Origin: Hygrocybe punicea
Taxonomy: Eukaryota; Basidiomycota; Agaricomycetes; Agaricales; Hygrophoraceae
DNA length: 64,000 bases
Reading direction: 5' to 3'
Assembly: GCA_963556145.1 (NCBI GenBank)
Contig: OY744468.1
Location: forward strand, 5,766,001 to 5,830,000
The first letter of the stretch is position 1, and each line of letters begins with the position of its first letter. Position numbers and translations under genes: made by a program. This document shows, piece by piece, positions 53,900 through 64,000 of this stretch. The notes beneath the pieces are model-generated. The model did no database searches, was not told the origin of the DNA, and saw only the letters and a program-made list of their open reading frames with translations.

Positions 53900-54266
53900 G
53901 TGTTGCCACAGCTATAGCCGATGTTTTATGAAAATTTGCCTTTTTAGGCTAGTAAAATTAGCTAAAATTATTAAAATATTTGAGGAGATGGGCAAAGCCA
54001 AAAGCTGGGGGGTCACTTAAGGGTGCTAAGAATTTGGTGCCCAATCTTCAGAGTTATTCAACCATAGCTGTTGAGCCTAGCCAGCTACCGTCCAACAGCT
54101 ATCCCTGAAGAACCCTGAGAATTCAGCCCCAAATCCTTAGCACCCTTAAGTGACCCCTCAGCTTTTGGCTTCGCCCATCTCCTCAAATATTTTCATAATT
54201 TTGCCTAATTTTACTAGCCTAAAAAGGCAATTTTTCAAAAAACATCGGCTATAGCCGTGGCAACAC
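53900..54266. mobile_element. Foldback MITE (367 bp), TA target
   Basis: The ends GTGTTGCCACAGCTATAGCC and its inverse with TA on both sides (53898-53899, 54267-54268) define the MITE. Inverted identity extends over about 150 bp per arm (TTAGCACCCTTAAGTGA, CATCTCCTCAAATATTT). The centre is a smaller palindrome (AGCTGTTG...CAACAGCT). The GTGTTGC terminus and TA target are shared with elements F1 and F2. Confidence 0.9.
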
Positions 54267-54291
54267 TACTCCTTCAAGCATCCTAGAACAC

Positions 54292-54907
54292 ATGGACCCA
54301 GATAACAATGAATCGTGTCAGACTTGTGTTTGTGGAAGGTCATTTCTGTTACTAGGCACATTTAACTATCACAAGCGCACCTGCCACAAGAGCAAAAAAT
54401 GTTTGTCTGGGGCTCTGGCAAAGGCAAGGGAGGTTTGGAATAGCAGGAAAAAACACTGCATAGAACCCAGAGATGGTCATGTTTTCCAAGAGATGGTCAT
54501 GCAGAATGTCATGTCCATGGAGTTATGTTCACTGATAAGTTTTTTAGTCCCTTTGCTGACACACTATTATACTGCCACCTCCATACATTAGGCAAATGAC
54601 CAGCAAGAGGTACATGAAAATTTACCCCAGATCCATATATCTGCATCTGCCAAGGTGGGTCATTTTGCAGTTTGGTATCAGTCCATTCTCAAATGGATTG
54701 TTCATTTTTATTCAGCGTGTTGCCTCTCCTGTTTACAACAACTTGAATGAAAATCCATCACTGGTGGTGGGCAGGCCACAAAGACTGAATTGTTGGTTGC
54801 CATGGAGATTTATGGATATTGTCCCTCAAGCCCTGCCCCTTGTACCTCCTGTATCTGAAATCCCATTGAGTTGCACATCTATAATAACCCTATCTGCTCA
54901 CCTCTAA
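54292..54907 (+). pseudogene. N-terminal fragment of a Plavaka-type (CACTA-like) transposase gene
   Basis: The frame opens MDPDNNESCQTCVCGRSFLLL, trimmed, with CxCG...NYHKRTCHKSKKCLSGALA and WNSRKKH. This matches the N-terminal zinc-finger start seen in Plavaka-like proteins. A second frame has GRPQRLNCWLPWRFMDIVPQ and ALPLVPP, the proline patch that normally follows. The DDE part is missing and the frames are not continuous. It lies immediately next to the foldback MITE. Confidence 0.5.
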
Positions 54908-55084
54908 TTCATCAATTTCTTACACTCTTGAACAAACATCCCTGACTCTGTCACTGGGATTGTGCATCTGTCAAATCTTTCAAACCCCTTGAAATATTTT
55001 TGGCCTATGCTGACAGTATTTCTTGGAAGAATTGCCATCTCACAATCCTGAGGCAAACATCACTGCTAACCTGTATAGATGTGT

Positions 55085-55555
55085 AGCAAATTTTAGTACA
55101 CATTTTGAATCTACAGATAGATCTGAATGCTAAGACAGAGATTTTGAATTTGAGTCAAAATCTGTATAATATACCAGATTGTGGTATCAGTCTGTCTTAC
55201 TGTACAGATTCATTATCAGTTTCTAAATCTAGCAAAACATCTGAACCCTGCAACCAACTTGAATTGTAAATTGGTGCATGAGCCCAGATAAACACACCCA
55301 ATTTTACAATGTGAAACCTTGGGACAGATTCAGAATTTGTTGGAAAATCTGTTGCACAGTTTCAGATATTTAGAAACTGACAATGACTCTGTACAATATG
55401 ACAGATTGTTTATGCAGGTGCTAAATTTTACCACTGATCAGATTTTACCACTGGTAACACAATCTGGCATATTGGACAGATTAGGCTCAAATTCAAAGTA
55501 TCTGCCTGGAGGTTCAGACCTATCTACAGATTCAAAATGTGTTCTAAATTGTGCT
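55085..55555. repeat. Foldback element with CAGATT/AATCTG units
   Basis: The arm 55085-55270 (TTTAGTACACATTTTGAATC, then GATTTTGAATTTGAG and TATACCAGATTGTG) recurs inverted at about 55310-55555 with about 80% identity. The hexamer CAGATT or AATCTG occurs more than a dozen times. It probably belongs to another MITE family whose subterminal array uses this hexamer. No clean TSD was seen. Confidence 0.65.
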
Positions 55556-56864
55556 GTGCCAGTGGCTGGTTGGGATCCAACCCGTGAGAAAACTGGTCGC
55601 GTCAGTTCGGATATTGCCGGCACCAATGATCGTTCGGGATGTTGATAATGGCTCGGTCGAAACATACCACGACGTGAATGACACTGCGCTGATGCCCATC
55701 CCTGCAGCACCTCGGCGCTCAGCCTCCGCACCATCAAGCTAGAGGTGTCGTTCGACACCATGGATACGGGATGAACCATGCGATGTTCAATACTATCATA
55801 GGTTACATTCAATTGCCACTCGTGCCTGCCATGCTTTTGATATCACCCTCGGACGCATTGCAACCGTCGTGAAAGTGTACGGCCCACTGTCCTTCATTGT
55901 GGAGCACCTCGAAATAGTCGACATCGTGCTGAAGAATGGTGACACAGGAAACTATCCCTTGTGTGTGACCATGTCTTGATTGTTTCGTCAACCATTTTGC
56001 CCGTACGGCGCATGCAGTCACTTGCATGGACATAAAATGGCCACGCAGACCGCCTGCAAAGACCTCGTACTCAAACCCTCGAAGGTCAAGCCAACCCAGC
56101 GCCGCGACACCGTCCAAGTGCCCTCCATGCACACGGTTACCTGCGATGACCCCGCAGGTAACTCGGGAGTTTGGTTCTTCCATTGTGCGTTTTCCTCCCT
56201 CTATACTTCCAAACTTGTCTACCCAGTGACGAGCTGACACTGACACATCCGGCTCCAGAGGTCCAGTCTAGGTCACATCAAACGGCTTCTCGAAGTCGGG
56301 TTGGCGATCCAAATCGTTGAAGCGCCGCTCATAACGTGTCCGGCAAGTCTTGTATGACTAGTGCAAAGTACTCGGAAAGCCAACTTCTGGGAATGCAGGG
56401 GGGCACGCGTCTGCGACAGATCTCTAGGGACTGCCTCTGGGCCCGTACTCGCAAAGCTAAATTGGCACCCGAAGGGAATCGCTGTAATGGCTGGGTGAGT
56501 GGTGTTTTTATTTTTGATCCACCATACCGTTTGTATCTTGTGATGGGCAGGTTGACGGTTGTTGTTCATTTTCTTGTTTCTTTTACGTTGGTGCTTAGGT
56601 GCATTCTATCCGCTGTTGGGGATGGCTGCTGTGGTGTGGTACCACACCATTCGTTCGGAGGACATGGATCAGACAAGGCGATGGATAAGAGAAGACGGAT
56701 CTTTGGGTTGGCCCGTTTGGCAGCTCAAAAGTCCTGAGTAATGCGCGGGAGAAGTTGTAGAACAATATTGTATGTTGTCTATGTGGAGTGTAGTATACCT
56801 CCTTGCAAACCACCGTCCCATTCATATAATTATTTACATTATGTTACTTTCACCACAACCATCA
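55556..56864. other. Upstream region of the NACHT-ankyrin gene
   Basis: More GC-rich than the repeat zone to the left. Overlapping frames (for example 55809-56246 minus, 56336-56737 plus) show no family I recognise. The promoter of the gene at 56865 must lie here. No TATA box was assigned. Confidence 0.4.
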
Positions 56865-59800
56865 TGGCATTCCAGCAAGTGAGAGACGTCAATGCCAGCT
56901 TCTCTACCTTCAACCAGGTGCAGGGAAATCAATACAATTATCACGCCGAACGAATCATCCTTTCAACGTCAGGTATGCCCATACACCTCCATCAGGCTTC
57001 ACGTCCGAGTTGTTGACTGATTTGGAAGATGATAACCTCCGTGAATATATCTCAGCCAATGGATCACTCCCATGTCCTCATTGCTGATCGATTCGATCAG
57101 AAAAGGTCACTCAAGATGTCGTAAAATGGTTGTACCCAGTGCCGTTCGATATCAAACATCAGTACACCTCCACAAAGGGTAGGCAACCAGGAACCGGTGT
57201 ATGGCTGCTCCAAGACAAGCGTTTTGAAGCGTGGAAATTGATGCCCAGATCGTTTCTTTGGCTTTACGGTATTCGTATGTCTCATTGACTGTCATGCCAA
57301 ATATTTGACTTATTTCTCAAATTTTGTCAAGCTGGGAGTGGAAAAACGGTCCTTACGTAGGGTTCCATGCAATTTACATCCCAATCTTCTGACGTTTCTC
57401 AAGATCCACGCTCATCGACCACTTCCAGTCTTTGAGGACGCCCAACTGTGGCTTCGCTTACTTCTACTTCGACTTTACCGAAACCAAGACGCGACAGCCA
57501 AAGAGTCTTCTGCGATCGCTGCTCGCGCAGCTACTCGTGAATCAACCAAAAGCCATCCGGGCAGATTTTGATGATTTGGTGAGGCGGATGCACGACAACT
57601 ACCAGCCGCCCTCGGATCTCATGGAACTTGCTGATCTCATCGCAAAAGCTAGCAACCACTATGAAGATACGACACTCGTGATTGATGCACTCGATGAATG
57701 TGCTCCCCGTAACGAGCTGCTTCAGTGCTTCGATATGTTACACGGGAAGGGGAACATACGCATCTTCATCACAAGTCGTAAAGAGAAGGATATTCGCGAT
57801 GCCTTCAGGAAACAGATCACCATCTCTTTGGGCGAAGAGGCACAGCACGTTCTTGCTGATATGAAGAAACATGTCTCCAGAGCATTGGAAGGCGAGGGCT
57901 ACACCAAGATCCCACAGAGAATGAAAGACATTATTCTTACCACCTTGATACAAGGAGCCGATGGCATGTATGTGTACTCGTCTTGTGTTCTGTCGGAGTA
58001 AAATGACTCACTCGACGGCCTGTCTGTCGCAAAGGTTTCGTTGGATTCAATGTCAGTTGGATCGGATCCGCACCATTAGGACCAACAAGAAAATCCTGGA
58101 ATCGTTGAAGAACCTCCCAACTGGGCTATATGAAACTTACGAGAGAATTCTTCAGAATATCGCGGAAGACGACCGTTGGTTTGCACAAAAGATTCTCTCG
58201 TGGATGATTGCTTCAGACAGGCCACTTCGTCTAGCTGAGATTGTTGAGGGTATGGCTGTCGATCTCGAGGGAAGATGCCTAGATCGTGACAGTTCTCTCA
58301 ACGATAAGGAGGATATCCTCGAAATATGCAGCAGCCTGGTTGAATATCGGGAGCAGAGTGGTGACGTTATATTGTCACACTATTCTGTGCAGGTGGGTAT
58401 TTCACGCAAGTGACATCAATCCACCGTTGATATTAAAACCAGGAGTTCCTTCTATCCTCACATCTGGAGAAAACACCATTATCCACCTTTCGAATTTCAC
58501 TCCATGAGAGCCACCGAGAATTATCCAAAATTTGCTTCACTTACCTCCTTCTCGACCCTTTTCAAGATGGCGCATGCGACACAAAGGAAGCACTTGACTG
58601 GCGACTGGCTGAATACCCTTTCCTCGACTACGCTGCTAAGCGTTGGATGGTGCACACCGAGGAGTGTAGAGGGGCGGAGGACATCATCCCACTCATCACT
58701 GAATTCCTGGGCTCCGAAGAAAATGGCGGTCTGTATTTGAACTATATGCAGGCTCGACATGGAGATGTCTCCGGCTATTTCCCGGATAAAAGTCCTCTGT
58801 CCTGGCTAACGAATGGTCGATTAACGTGGATTTTGCGGTGCCTGTTCAAGAATCCCCCGAGCTGGCTCAATGACGAATTGAGTAGACACGGAACGCCTCT
58901 TGTCAATGCCGTTTTGAGAGACGATCTAGAGATGATCAATTATCTCATCGACGCTGGGGTGGATCTCAACAAGCCTTCTGAGCGTCATGTCTTCCAAGGA
59001 GGCGTGTTCCCTTTATGGGTGGCAGTCCTGAATGGCTATCACCAATCATTTGATCTCTTGCTGGAACGCGGGGCTGATCCTTGCTGGCAGTATTCAGGTT
59101 CCCGAGAAACCGCACTGCATGAAGCTTGCACACAGGGAAACGTTCGAATGGTGGAGAAGCTGGTCGCTCGTGGTGCCAACGTCAATCAAAGGAACTTGGA
59201 TGGTCTAACGCCGCTTCACAATGCTGTGCGAGGTGGCTCGCTAGAGTTGACCCGATTTCTCGTGGAGAGAGTAGGAGCGGAAGTGTTCAGTCGCGCACAC
59301 TCAGGATCGGTCAAGACGGCGGTGCACTATGCAATTGAGTTGCAGTCTCCATCTATTACGGAGTACCTTCTAAGTCGCTCCGAGGAAACCGATTCCGTCT
59401 GCTTGAGAGATTTGAGTGCCAAGCAGATTGAATGGGCCAAGGGAGAACCATGGTATCCGCACCTGGTGTCCCTTACATTTGGCGATGTAGAACCCGTCCG
59501 GTTCTTTACCGAGAAGGACGTAATACAAGTTCGGCAACTGTTGGAGGGACGTCTCGGGTTGCACGGGAAGATCGTGGTGATGATTCTAGAACACGCTACT
59601 TACTGGGCACGGAAAGTGGTCAAGAGAGCGGACTTGCTCGTGGTAGATCGAAACACTGTGCCTTGTCCGTACCTGTCCATATCCGTCGGTGGGCGAGGTC
59701 CAGCACCCATACGAAGATTGGTTGTTCGGACGCGTTCACATGATCAAGGTCAGTTTTTTTGCATTCTGAATTTCCTGCATTTCTTCCCAGAACCCAGCGT

Positions 59801-60193
59801 GACGGTATTCCTGATCTATGCCTTACCCTGCATGTCTGTATAGGCTTTAGCAACTACCCCGACTTGCACGGAACATATCGAGAATCTTGGACGTGGTTCG
59901 AAGTCAGAGTGAGAAGACCCACACAGACCCACAACTCGAGCAGTATCGGTGTCAGTAATCCCTCACGTCTCCCACGCGACAGACGATTTCAAGTCAACGT
60001 TCACGCGTCTTTGGAAACTCGCGAGCACACCAACATTTGGGATGTTCGGGATCAGATTCACGAGATCCAGGATTGGTTGGGAGCCTTTCAAGTCGGTGAT
60101 ATGGTTGAAGTGTTCGCATTGGCGCAATTCCCCGCTTGGCAGAATTGGGTAGAGTCTGTAGAAATTGAGATGTATTGTGCATGGAGGGAGTGA
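56865..60193 (+). CDS. NACHT-ankyrin (NLR-like STAND) protein
   Basis: A probably intact spliced gene. Exons: 56865-56972, 57101-57274, 57332-57356, 57404-57967, 58035-58392, 58443-59748, 59844-60193. The N-terminus is short (MAFQQVRDVNASFSTFNQV), without a large effector domain. The NACHT part starts WLYPVPFDIKHQ and has the P-loop GIPGSGKTVLT, assembled across two introns, YFYFDFTETK, Walker B TLVIDALDEC, FITSRKE, and the helical part LPTGLYETYERIL. About five ankyrin repeats follow (HGTPLVNAVLRDDLEMINYL; TALHEACTQGNVRMVEKL; TPLHNAVRGGSLELTRFL). A C-terminal domain ends it (VVRTRSHDQGFSNYPDLHGT, TWFEVRV, FALAQFPAWQNWV), of a kind often seen on fungal STAND proteins. NACHT-ankyrin proteins act as nucleotide-driven switches in non-self recognition. 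Ligand and effector are unknown. Confidence 0.88.
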
Positions 60194-61118
60194 GCATAAT
60201 AAGAACACTTTGCACCACTGCGGGAAGTATTTGCCACGTAGAATTCCTACTTGCGGATAGCCAAAATGTCTACTGAAAGCAGGAATTCTAATATGTCCCA
60301 CCTACCTCTTGCAGGCATTCACATCTGCTCCAAGCAGCACTTTTGACTACCCTAAGCAGCAATGTGGACATTCAAAGCAGCTAGAATTGCTTCTTTTGTC
60401 GGAAATAATAATTACTTTTCACTAACAATTTATCAGCACTAATCGACGAGAAAAAGGTCATTCGAAGGGGGATTCCCGCCGAAGGCGCCAGAAAATTTCG
60501 GCAGGGGTTTCGGAGAATGGATCTCAAGATCCACGCAGGGATTTCGCCGGTATAACACTATCTAGTCTCTACGACTCACTGGCTGGTGTGGTAATATGTA
60601 ACTTGATTGGGATCTAGCCATTGTTCCGGGTGCGCCAGACTTATGGGACACTTCTTTTCAAGATGCAGACCCACAAGTTTGGCTCAGGGACAACTTGAAG
60701 GATGGTCGTACGCTGCAAAAGTGCAAGTGTTGCTTAGAGCTGTGGTAACGTTCATTGCTTGTCTACCTTACAATAGATATGGTAGATGATTCAACACATA
60801 GACTTACATATATTTACTTGCCTTGTGGGACAACCACATAAGTATGCGTAGTAGTTTGATAAATTGAGTACAGTCTGAAACAGTTCGGGGTGTTCTGTTC
60901 ACAAATAAAAAATTGTGACGGCGGGCTCTTGTATATTAGTAAAGTTCAACGGCCCCTAAATTAATATTCTACTCCCAACGAACACAGCTCTCACATTAAA
61001 AATATGTCCGTCTTCGAAGTAAACTCCATCATTGCTGTTCTGAAAAGTACACTGGAAACAAGCAAACAAAAAAAGTTTGAGCAGGATTGGAAGCAAGCAG
61101 TATGTGGATTTATATGGC
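60194..61118. other. Intergenic stretch, no gene seen
   Basis: AT-rich sequence with short frames only. It lies between the NLR stop and the 3' end of the LINE. An apparent 60-residue frame at 60607 has no supporting feature. Confidence 0.5.
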
Positions 61119-61142
61119 TTTTTTTTTTTTTTTTTTTTTTTT
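61119..61142 (-). repeat. Poly-A tail of the LINE
   Basis: 24 consecutive T on the plus strand at the 3' side of the minus-strand LINE. Confidence 0.85.
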
Positions 61143-61287
61143 CAATGTTTATTCTCCTGTGTGGCGAACCATATGTCAGAGAATACAAAACGCGTATCCT
61201 ACGTCATGTTCAGAGTCGAAATCGTCATAAGTAACAAAGTGGGTCAGCAGTGCCAACCCAGGGTGGAAGAATATCCACATAATATAA

Positions 61288-63105
61288 CTACCTATAAGGT
61301 GTGTGAAGTAAATTAGTGTTTATAAGCGGGTTAAATAGTAGTGAGTAGAACTGAGAATGGAAATGAGAATCAAAATGAAAATAAGAATGGGAGTACACGT
61401 AGGATGGCTGTTCATCGAGCAGATCGGGGTAATGGGAGGGCGTCGGCTGGGTCATTACTCGAGGTCCAATATCGGGATATCCCCCGAACGTTGCCTGGAG
61501 GCGCCGAGATTTGCTAACGAAACGGAGGACGTGTGGAAAGTACTTCGATGTGGAGAGGATGCATTTAATAATGCCTGCGTCTCGTCCGATCTCGCGCCTT
61601 AGCTTCTCTCGCGCGTGATCATGCGCTCGGCAGTGCAGCAGGTAATGTTCCACTGTCTCGTTATATCGCTGACAGCATGGACAGAGGGGAGAGTCAGCGC
61701 GCCGTATTCGATGGAGGTGTTGATTTAGTCCGATGTGTCCTGTTCGCAGTTGCATGATTATCGCCGCGTGTTTCTTCGGTAGTGAGGCTGTGGCTCGTCG
61801 GTACGTCGATGGTGTGAAACCTGGGTCAATGCCTCGTATCCGTGCAGACTGCGCTGAGTTGTGCCAGTGCTCTTGCGCTCGCCTTCGTAATTTGTCGAGG
61901 AAGGCTCGTCGCACAGCCGTCTTGCTATGCGGTAGTGGTTTGCGAAGATTGGCCGGTAATCTCTCTCGCGATGTTACGTTGCCCCCCACTGCAGCTTTAG
62001 CTCTCTCGTCCGCTCGCTCGTTTCCTTCGACTCCTTCATGACCTGGTATCCATCTCACGGTGAGTTCCATGTTTCTATGCTTGCGCCTTGTCATCGCCAG
62101 TCTCTTGTGTACGATATCAAAGATATGATGCGATGGCGCTGGTTTTATCAGTTCTAGAGCCCGGATTGCTGCCTGGTTGTCCGTGTATATCGATGCGGTT
62201 GTGACGCTATGCTCTTCCCTCAGTAGTTCTATTCCTAGAATCATTCCGACACCCTCCCCTTCGTATACCCCGTGCTTCTTCGTTGAGCCCAGCCTAGTCG
62301 CTTTGCTCTTCCATCTTCGCCTTCCTCTCTTGTGTAGCGTCGCCGCCGCCCCTATCCCTCCGTTTATACCTGAGCCGTCTGTAAATATCTTCACGTCTGC
62401 GTCGTCAGTCCTTTCATCTTCTATTGCTTTCTCCTTCGTGTCCCTGATGACTGTCTTTGCCTCAAATTCCCATTTAGTTCCTTGTCGTACGTTTTGAATC
62501 GTCTCCATCTTCTCTGGCTTGATGTCGTATGTCCAGATGAGATCGTGTAATGGTGTAGGGTGTTTCTTCACGCGTCGTGCCCTTGCGTTTTTGACGGCTT
62601 TTCTGAGAGGGTGCGCCGGGGGTAGTGTCGCGAGTCGTACTGCAGCCCGTTGCCGTACTTTGTCTATTAATAGGTGCATCGGTAGGACGTCTGCGTGTAC
62701 ATTCAGTACGTCTGTTGCTGTCGTCGATAATCCTCCTGTAATCATCATCGTTGCCTTTCGCTGGATCGATGCCAGTTTCCTGATGATGGCTTTCCCTTTA
62801 TCCGCTCTGCTCTCTTCCACCCTTGGTCTTCGTTTCTGCGGGGTAAGGAACACTTCAGCTGCATACAGCATTCTCGGCACTGCGATAGCCATGTATAATT
62901 GTCGAATGTACTTAGCTGCTATACCACCCGCTACCCTTGACAGCCGTTTGAATTGTAGTATCCAGTCTTGTCCCTTCTTGATTGCCGCGGCTCCTTGTTC
63001 ATGCCATCGTAGTTCCCGGTCAATCGTAACTCCTAGCAATTTTACGTTTGTCTTCGATGGTATCACTATATCGTCGATGGTGATGGGACTTCTTTCGATC
63101 GGAAT
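61288..63105 (-). CDS. LINE reverse transcriptase C-terminus with RNase H domain (partial)
   Basis: Partial ORF with no internal stop. The first part, KLLGVTIDRELRWHEQGAA, is the segment just after the RT core of non-LTR elements, followed by QLYMAIAVPRMLYAAEVFL. RNase H has all four acidic residues: VKIFTDGSG, YEGEGVGMILGIELL, IYTDNQAAIRAL and HEGVEGNERADERAKAA. The C-terminus has a zinc knuckle CPCCQRYNETVEHYLLHC. It degrades RNA in hybrids and aids target-primed reverse transcription. The clade (R1/I/Tad-type with RNase H) is not fixed from this part. The true start is outside the window or was lost with the F2 insertion. Confidence 0.88.
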   Translation of the reverse strand: MPIERSPITIDDIVIPSKTNVKLLGVTIDRELRWHEQGAAAIKKGQDWILQFKRLSRVAGGIAAKYIRQLYMAIAVPRMLYAAEVFLTPQKRRPRVEESRADKGKAIIRKLASIQRKATMMITGGLSTTATDVLNVHADVLPMHLLIDKVRQRAAVRLATLPPAHPLRKAVKNARARRVKKHPTPLHDLIWTYDIKPEKMETIQNVRQGTKWEFEAKTVIRDTKEKAIEDERTDDADVKIFTDGSGINGGIGAAATLHKRGRRRWKSKATRLGSTKKHGVYEGEGVGMILGIELLREEHSVTTASIYTDNQAAIRALELIKPAPSHHIFDIVHKRLAMTRRKHRNMELTVRWIPGHEGVEGNERADERAKAAVGGNVTSRERLPANLRKPLPHSKTAVRRAFLDKLRRRAQEHWHNSAQSARIRGIDPGFTPSTYRRATASLPKKHAAIIMQLRTGHIGLNQHLHRIRRADSPLCPCCQRYNETVEHYLLHCRAHDHAREKLRREIGRDAGIIKCILSTSKYFPHVLRFVSKSRRLQATFGGYPDIGPRVMTQPTPSHYPDLLDEQPSYVYSHSYFHFDSHFHSQFYSLLFNPLINTNLLHTPYR

Positions 63106-63107
63106 TA

Positions 63108-64000
63108 GTGTTGCCGTAGTTTGGTTCCGAACCTAGCCGAACCCGGTTCAAACCCCGAACCGAACCCTAAGTTCGGTCTAAGTTCAGCCAAGTGCTGAAC
63201 CGGACCGCGGGTTCAGTTCCGGGTTTCGAGGCCTGCCGGATTTCCTGAACGGCTCCAAACCGCGTTCAAACCGCGAACGCGGATATTTTTAAGGTATTGA
63301 TTTCATTTGTTTTTCGTATTTCTTTACTTACTATTTCGTGTTAAACGGCATCATGTGACCGGCCGTGACCTTTCACGCAACACAGCAACTTCAACGCAGG
63401 TTGAACACAACACAAATTGTGTTGTGTTCAAAGGTAAGTTTCCATTTTTTTCTTAACTTTACTAATGTTATTTGCGGCAGGCAACTCGACTGCGACCACA
63501 TCGCAACCACATTGGCACAAGATGAATGCCAATGCCAACGCAATGCCAACAGATGCGGGGCAGCCGCAACACCACCACCACCACCACCACCAGCGGCGGC
63601 AATGGCAATGGCAAAGGCAACGGCAACCAGGCAACGACAACGGCAACGGCCAGCAGCAGCAGCAACAGCGGAAGCAGCAGCGCCAGCAGCAACGGCGACG
63701 GCAGCAGCAGCAGCGCCAGCAGCGGCAGCAACGGCAGCAGTGACAGCGGCGGCAGCAGCAGCGCCGGATGGCTCCCCCGCAGCCCAACTACCTCGCGAAG
63801 TGTAGCGCCGTATCGATTGATACGTGCCTGCCATTCGCGAGGAGAACGGAGCTCATGGGGTGAGCCCACCTTGGTCCGGGGTTCAGACCGAACGCGGAGA
63901 AACGGTTCAATGCCGTCCGGGTCCAGGTTTGGCCATGCGCCAAACCGGACCCGAAGTTCAGTTCGCGGTTCCGCCAAAAAGGGTCGGAACCGGACCGAAC
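63108..64000 (+). mobile_element. TIR element F2 (F1 family), runs off the window
   Basis: It starts GTGTTGCCGTAGTTTGG after TA (63106-63107), inside the LINE. The first 170 bp are GAACC/GGTTC-type units that match the right end of F1 in reverse (GAACCGAACCCTAAGTTC). The window ends in the opposite inverted array (GGTCGGAACCGGACCGAAC), so the right end lies just outside. Inside, a CATGTGACC box, a plus-strand intron (GTAAGTTT ... TGCGGCAG, about 63434-63480) and CAC/CAG/GGCAAC triplets (63555-63770) follow each other, as in F1. Confidence 0.8.
63555..63770. repeat. CAC/CAG/GGCAAC triplet-repeat tract in F2
   Basis: CACCACCACC, then GGCAATGGCAA, then CAGCAGCAGC and GGCAGCAACGGCAG units. Frames on both strands are open by composition. 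On the spliced plus strand the sequence would read as Gln/Asn/Ser- or Ala-rich. Confidence 0.85.

Larger units (their letters stand above)
61119..63105 (-). mobile_element. Non-LTR retrotransposon (LINE) fragment, 5' end interrupted by element F2
   Basis: The minus-strand element ends in a 24-base poly-A tail (T run 61119-61142 on the plus strand), about 145 bp beyond the ORF stop at 61288. The ORF covers the end of the reverse transcriptase, RNase H and a zinc knuckle. At 63106-63107 the TA of element F2 begins, and the frame remains open up to that point (IERSPITIDDIVIPSKTN). F2 therefore inserted into the LINE, and the upstream RT core should lie beyond the window. Confidence 0.82.

Noticed and set aside
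57332..57403. Premature stop after the NACHT P-loop
   Set aside because: The TAG lies in a GTAGGG...CTCAAG intron. Removing it restores VLTSTLIDHFQS in frame.

Overview
The window looks like a repeat-rich stretch of an Agaricomycete (mushroom-forming basidiomycete) genome. The evidence is many short introns (about 40-65 nt, GT...AG, CTRAY branch sites), a CxC2-KDZ transposase, a Rep-helicase Helitron, an N-terminal Plavaka-type fragment and a NACHT-ankyrin gene. Little of it is ordinary host sequence. Most of the 64 kb is mobile elements nested in other mobile elements. One assembly gap (Ns, 14637-14836) cuts two genes.

Region 1 (789-24901). One KDZ transposase gene runs left to right over the first 25 kb and is split twice. 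A 1.67 kb solo LTR (1406-3077, TSD CCCAA) sits in its CxC2 exon. An approximately 18.5 kb Helitron (4071 to about 22533) sits in the intron that starts at 4018. Removing both gives a continuous KDZ reading frame. The Helitron encodes an intact 2581-residue Rep/PIF1-helicase protein with a C-terminal cysteine-protease-like domain. It also carries four spliced genes of unknown function (a, b, c and d, alternating strands), one of which looks ATP-grasp-like.

Region 2 (25281-28897) is a decayed transposon gene. A Ulp1-type protease reads in frame into a pogo-like DDE transposase, with several stops and one frameshift.

Region 3 (29799-55555) is a nest of elements. Two large TIR elements (A, 29799-41132; B, 45172-49115) have ends made of arrays of a short motif, GGAGTCCT-type in A and GGAATCCACATGG-type in B. 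Inside A are a 1.0 kb element (C) with GGGTACCCGT arrays and a GAACC-rich element (F1, 34640-40605). F1 itself contains two short LTR elements in opposite orientation, each with LTRs, PBS, PPT, 4-bp TSD and one long low-complexity ORF. F2 (63108 to the window end) is a second copy of the F1 family. These TIR elements share a design: TA target, terminal motif array, promoter-like box, short intron, then triplet-repeat-rich exon-like sequence. Solo LTRs, MITEs, tandem repeats and hAT and Plavaka fragments fill the rest.

Region 4 (56865-60193) is the clearest host-type gene, a seven-exon NACHT-ankyrin (NLR-like) gene with no break in its reading frame. It is followed by a non-LTR retrotransposon fragment (61119-63105, minus strand) with RNase H and a poly-A tail, whose 5' side is interrupted by element F2.
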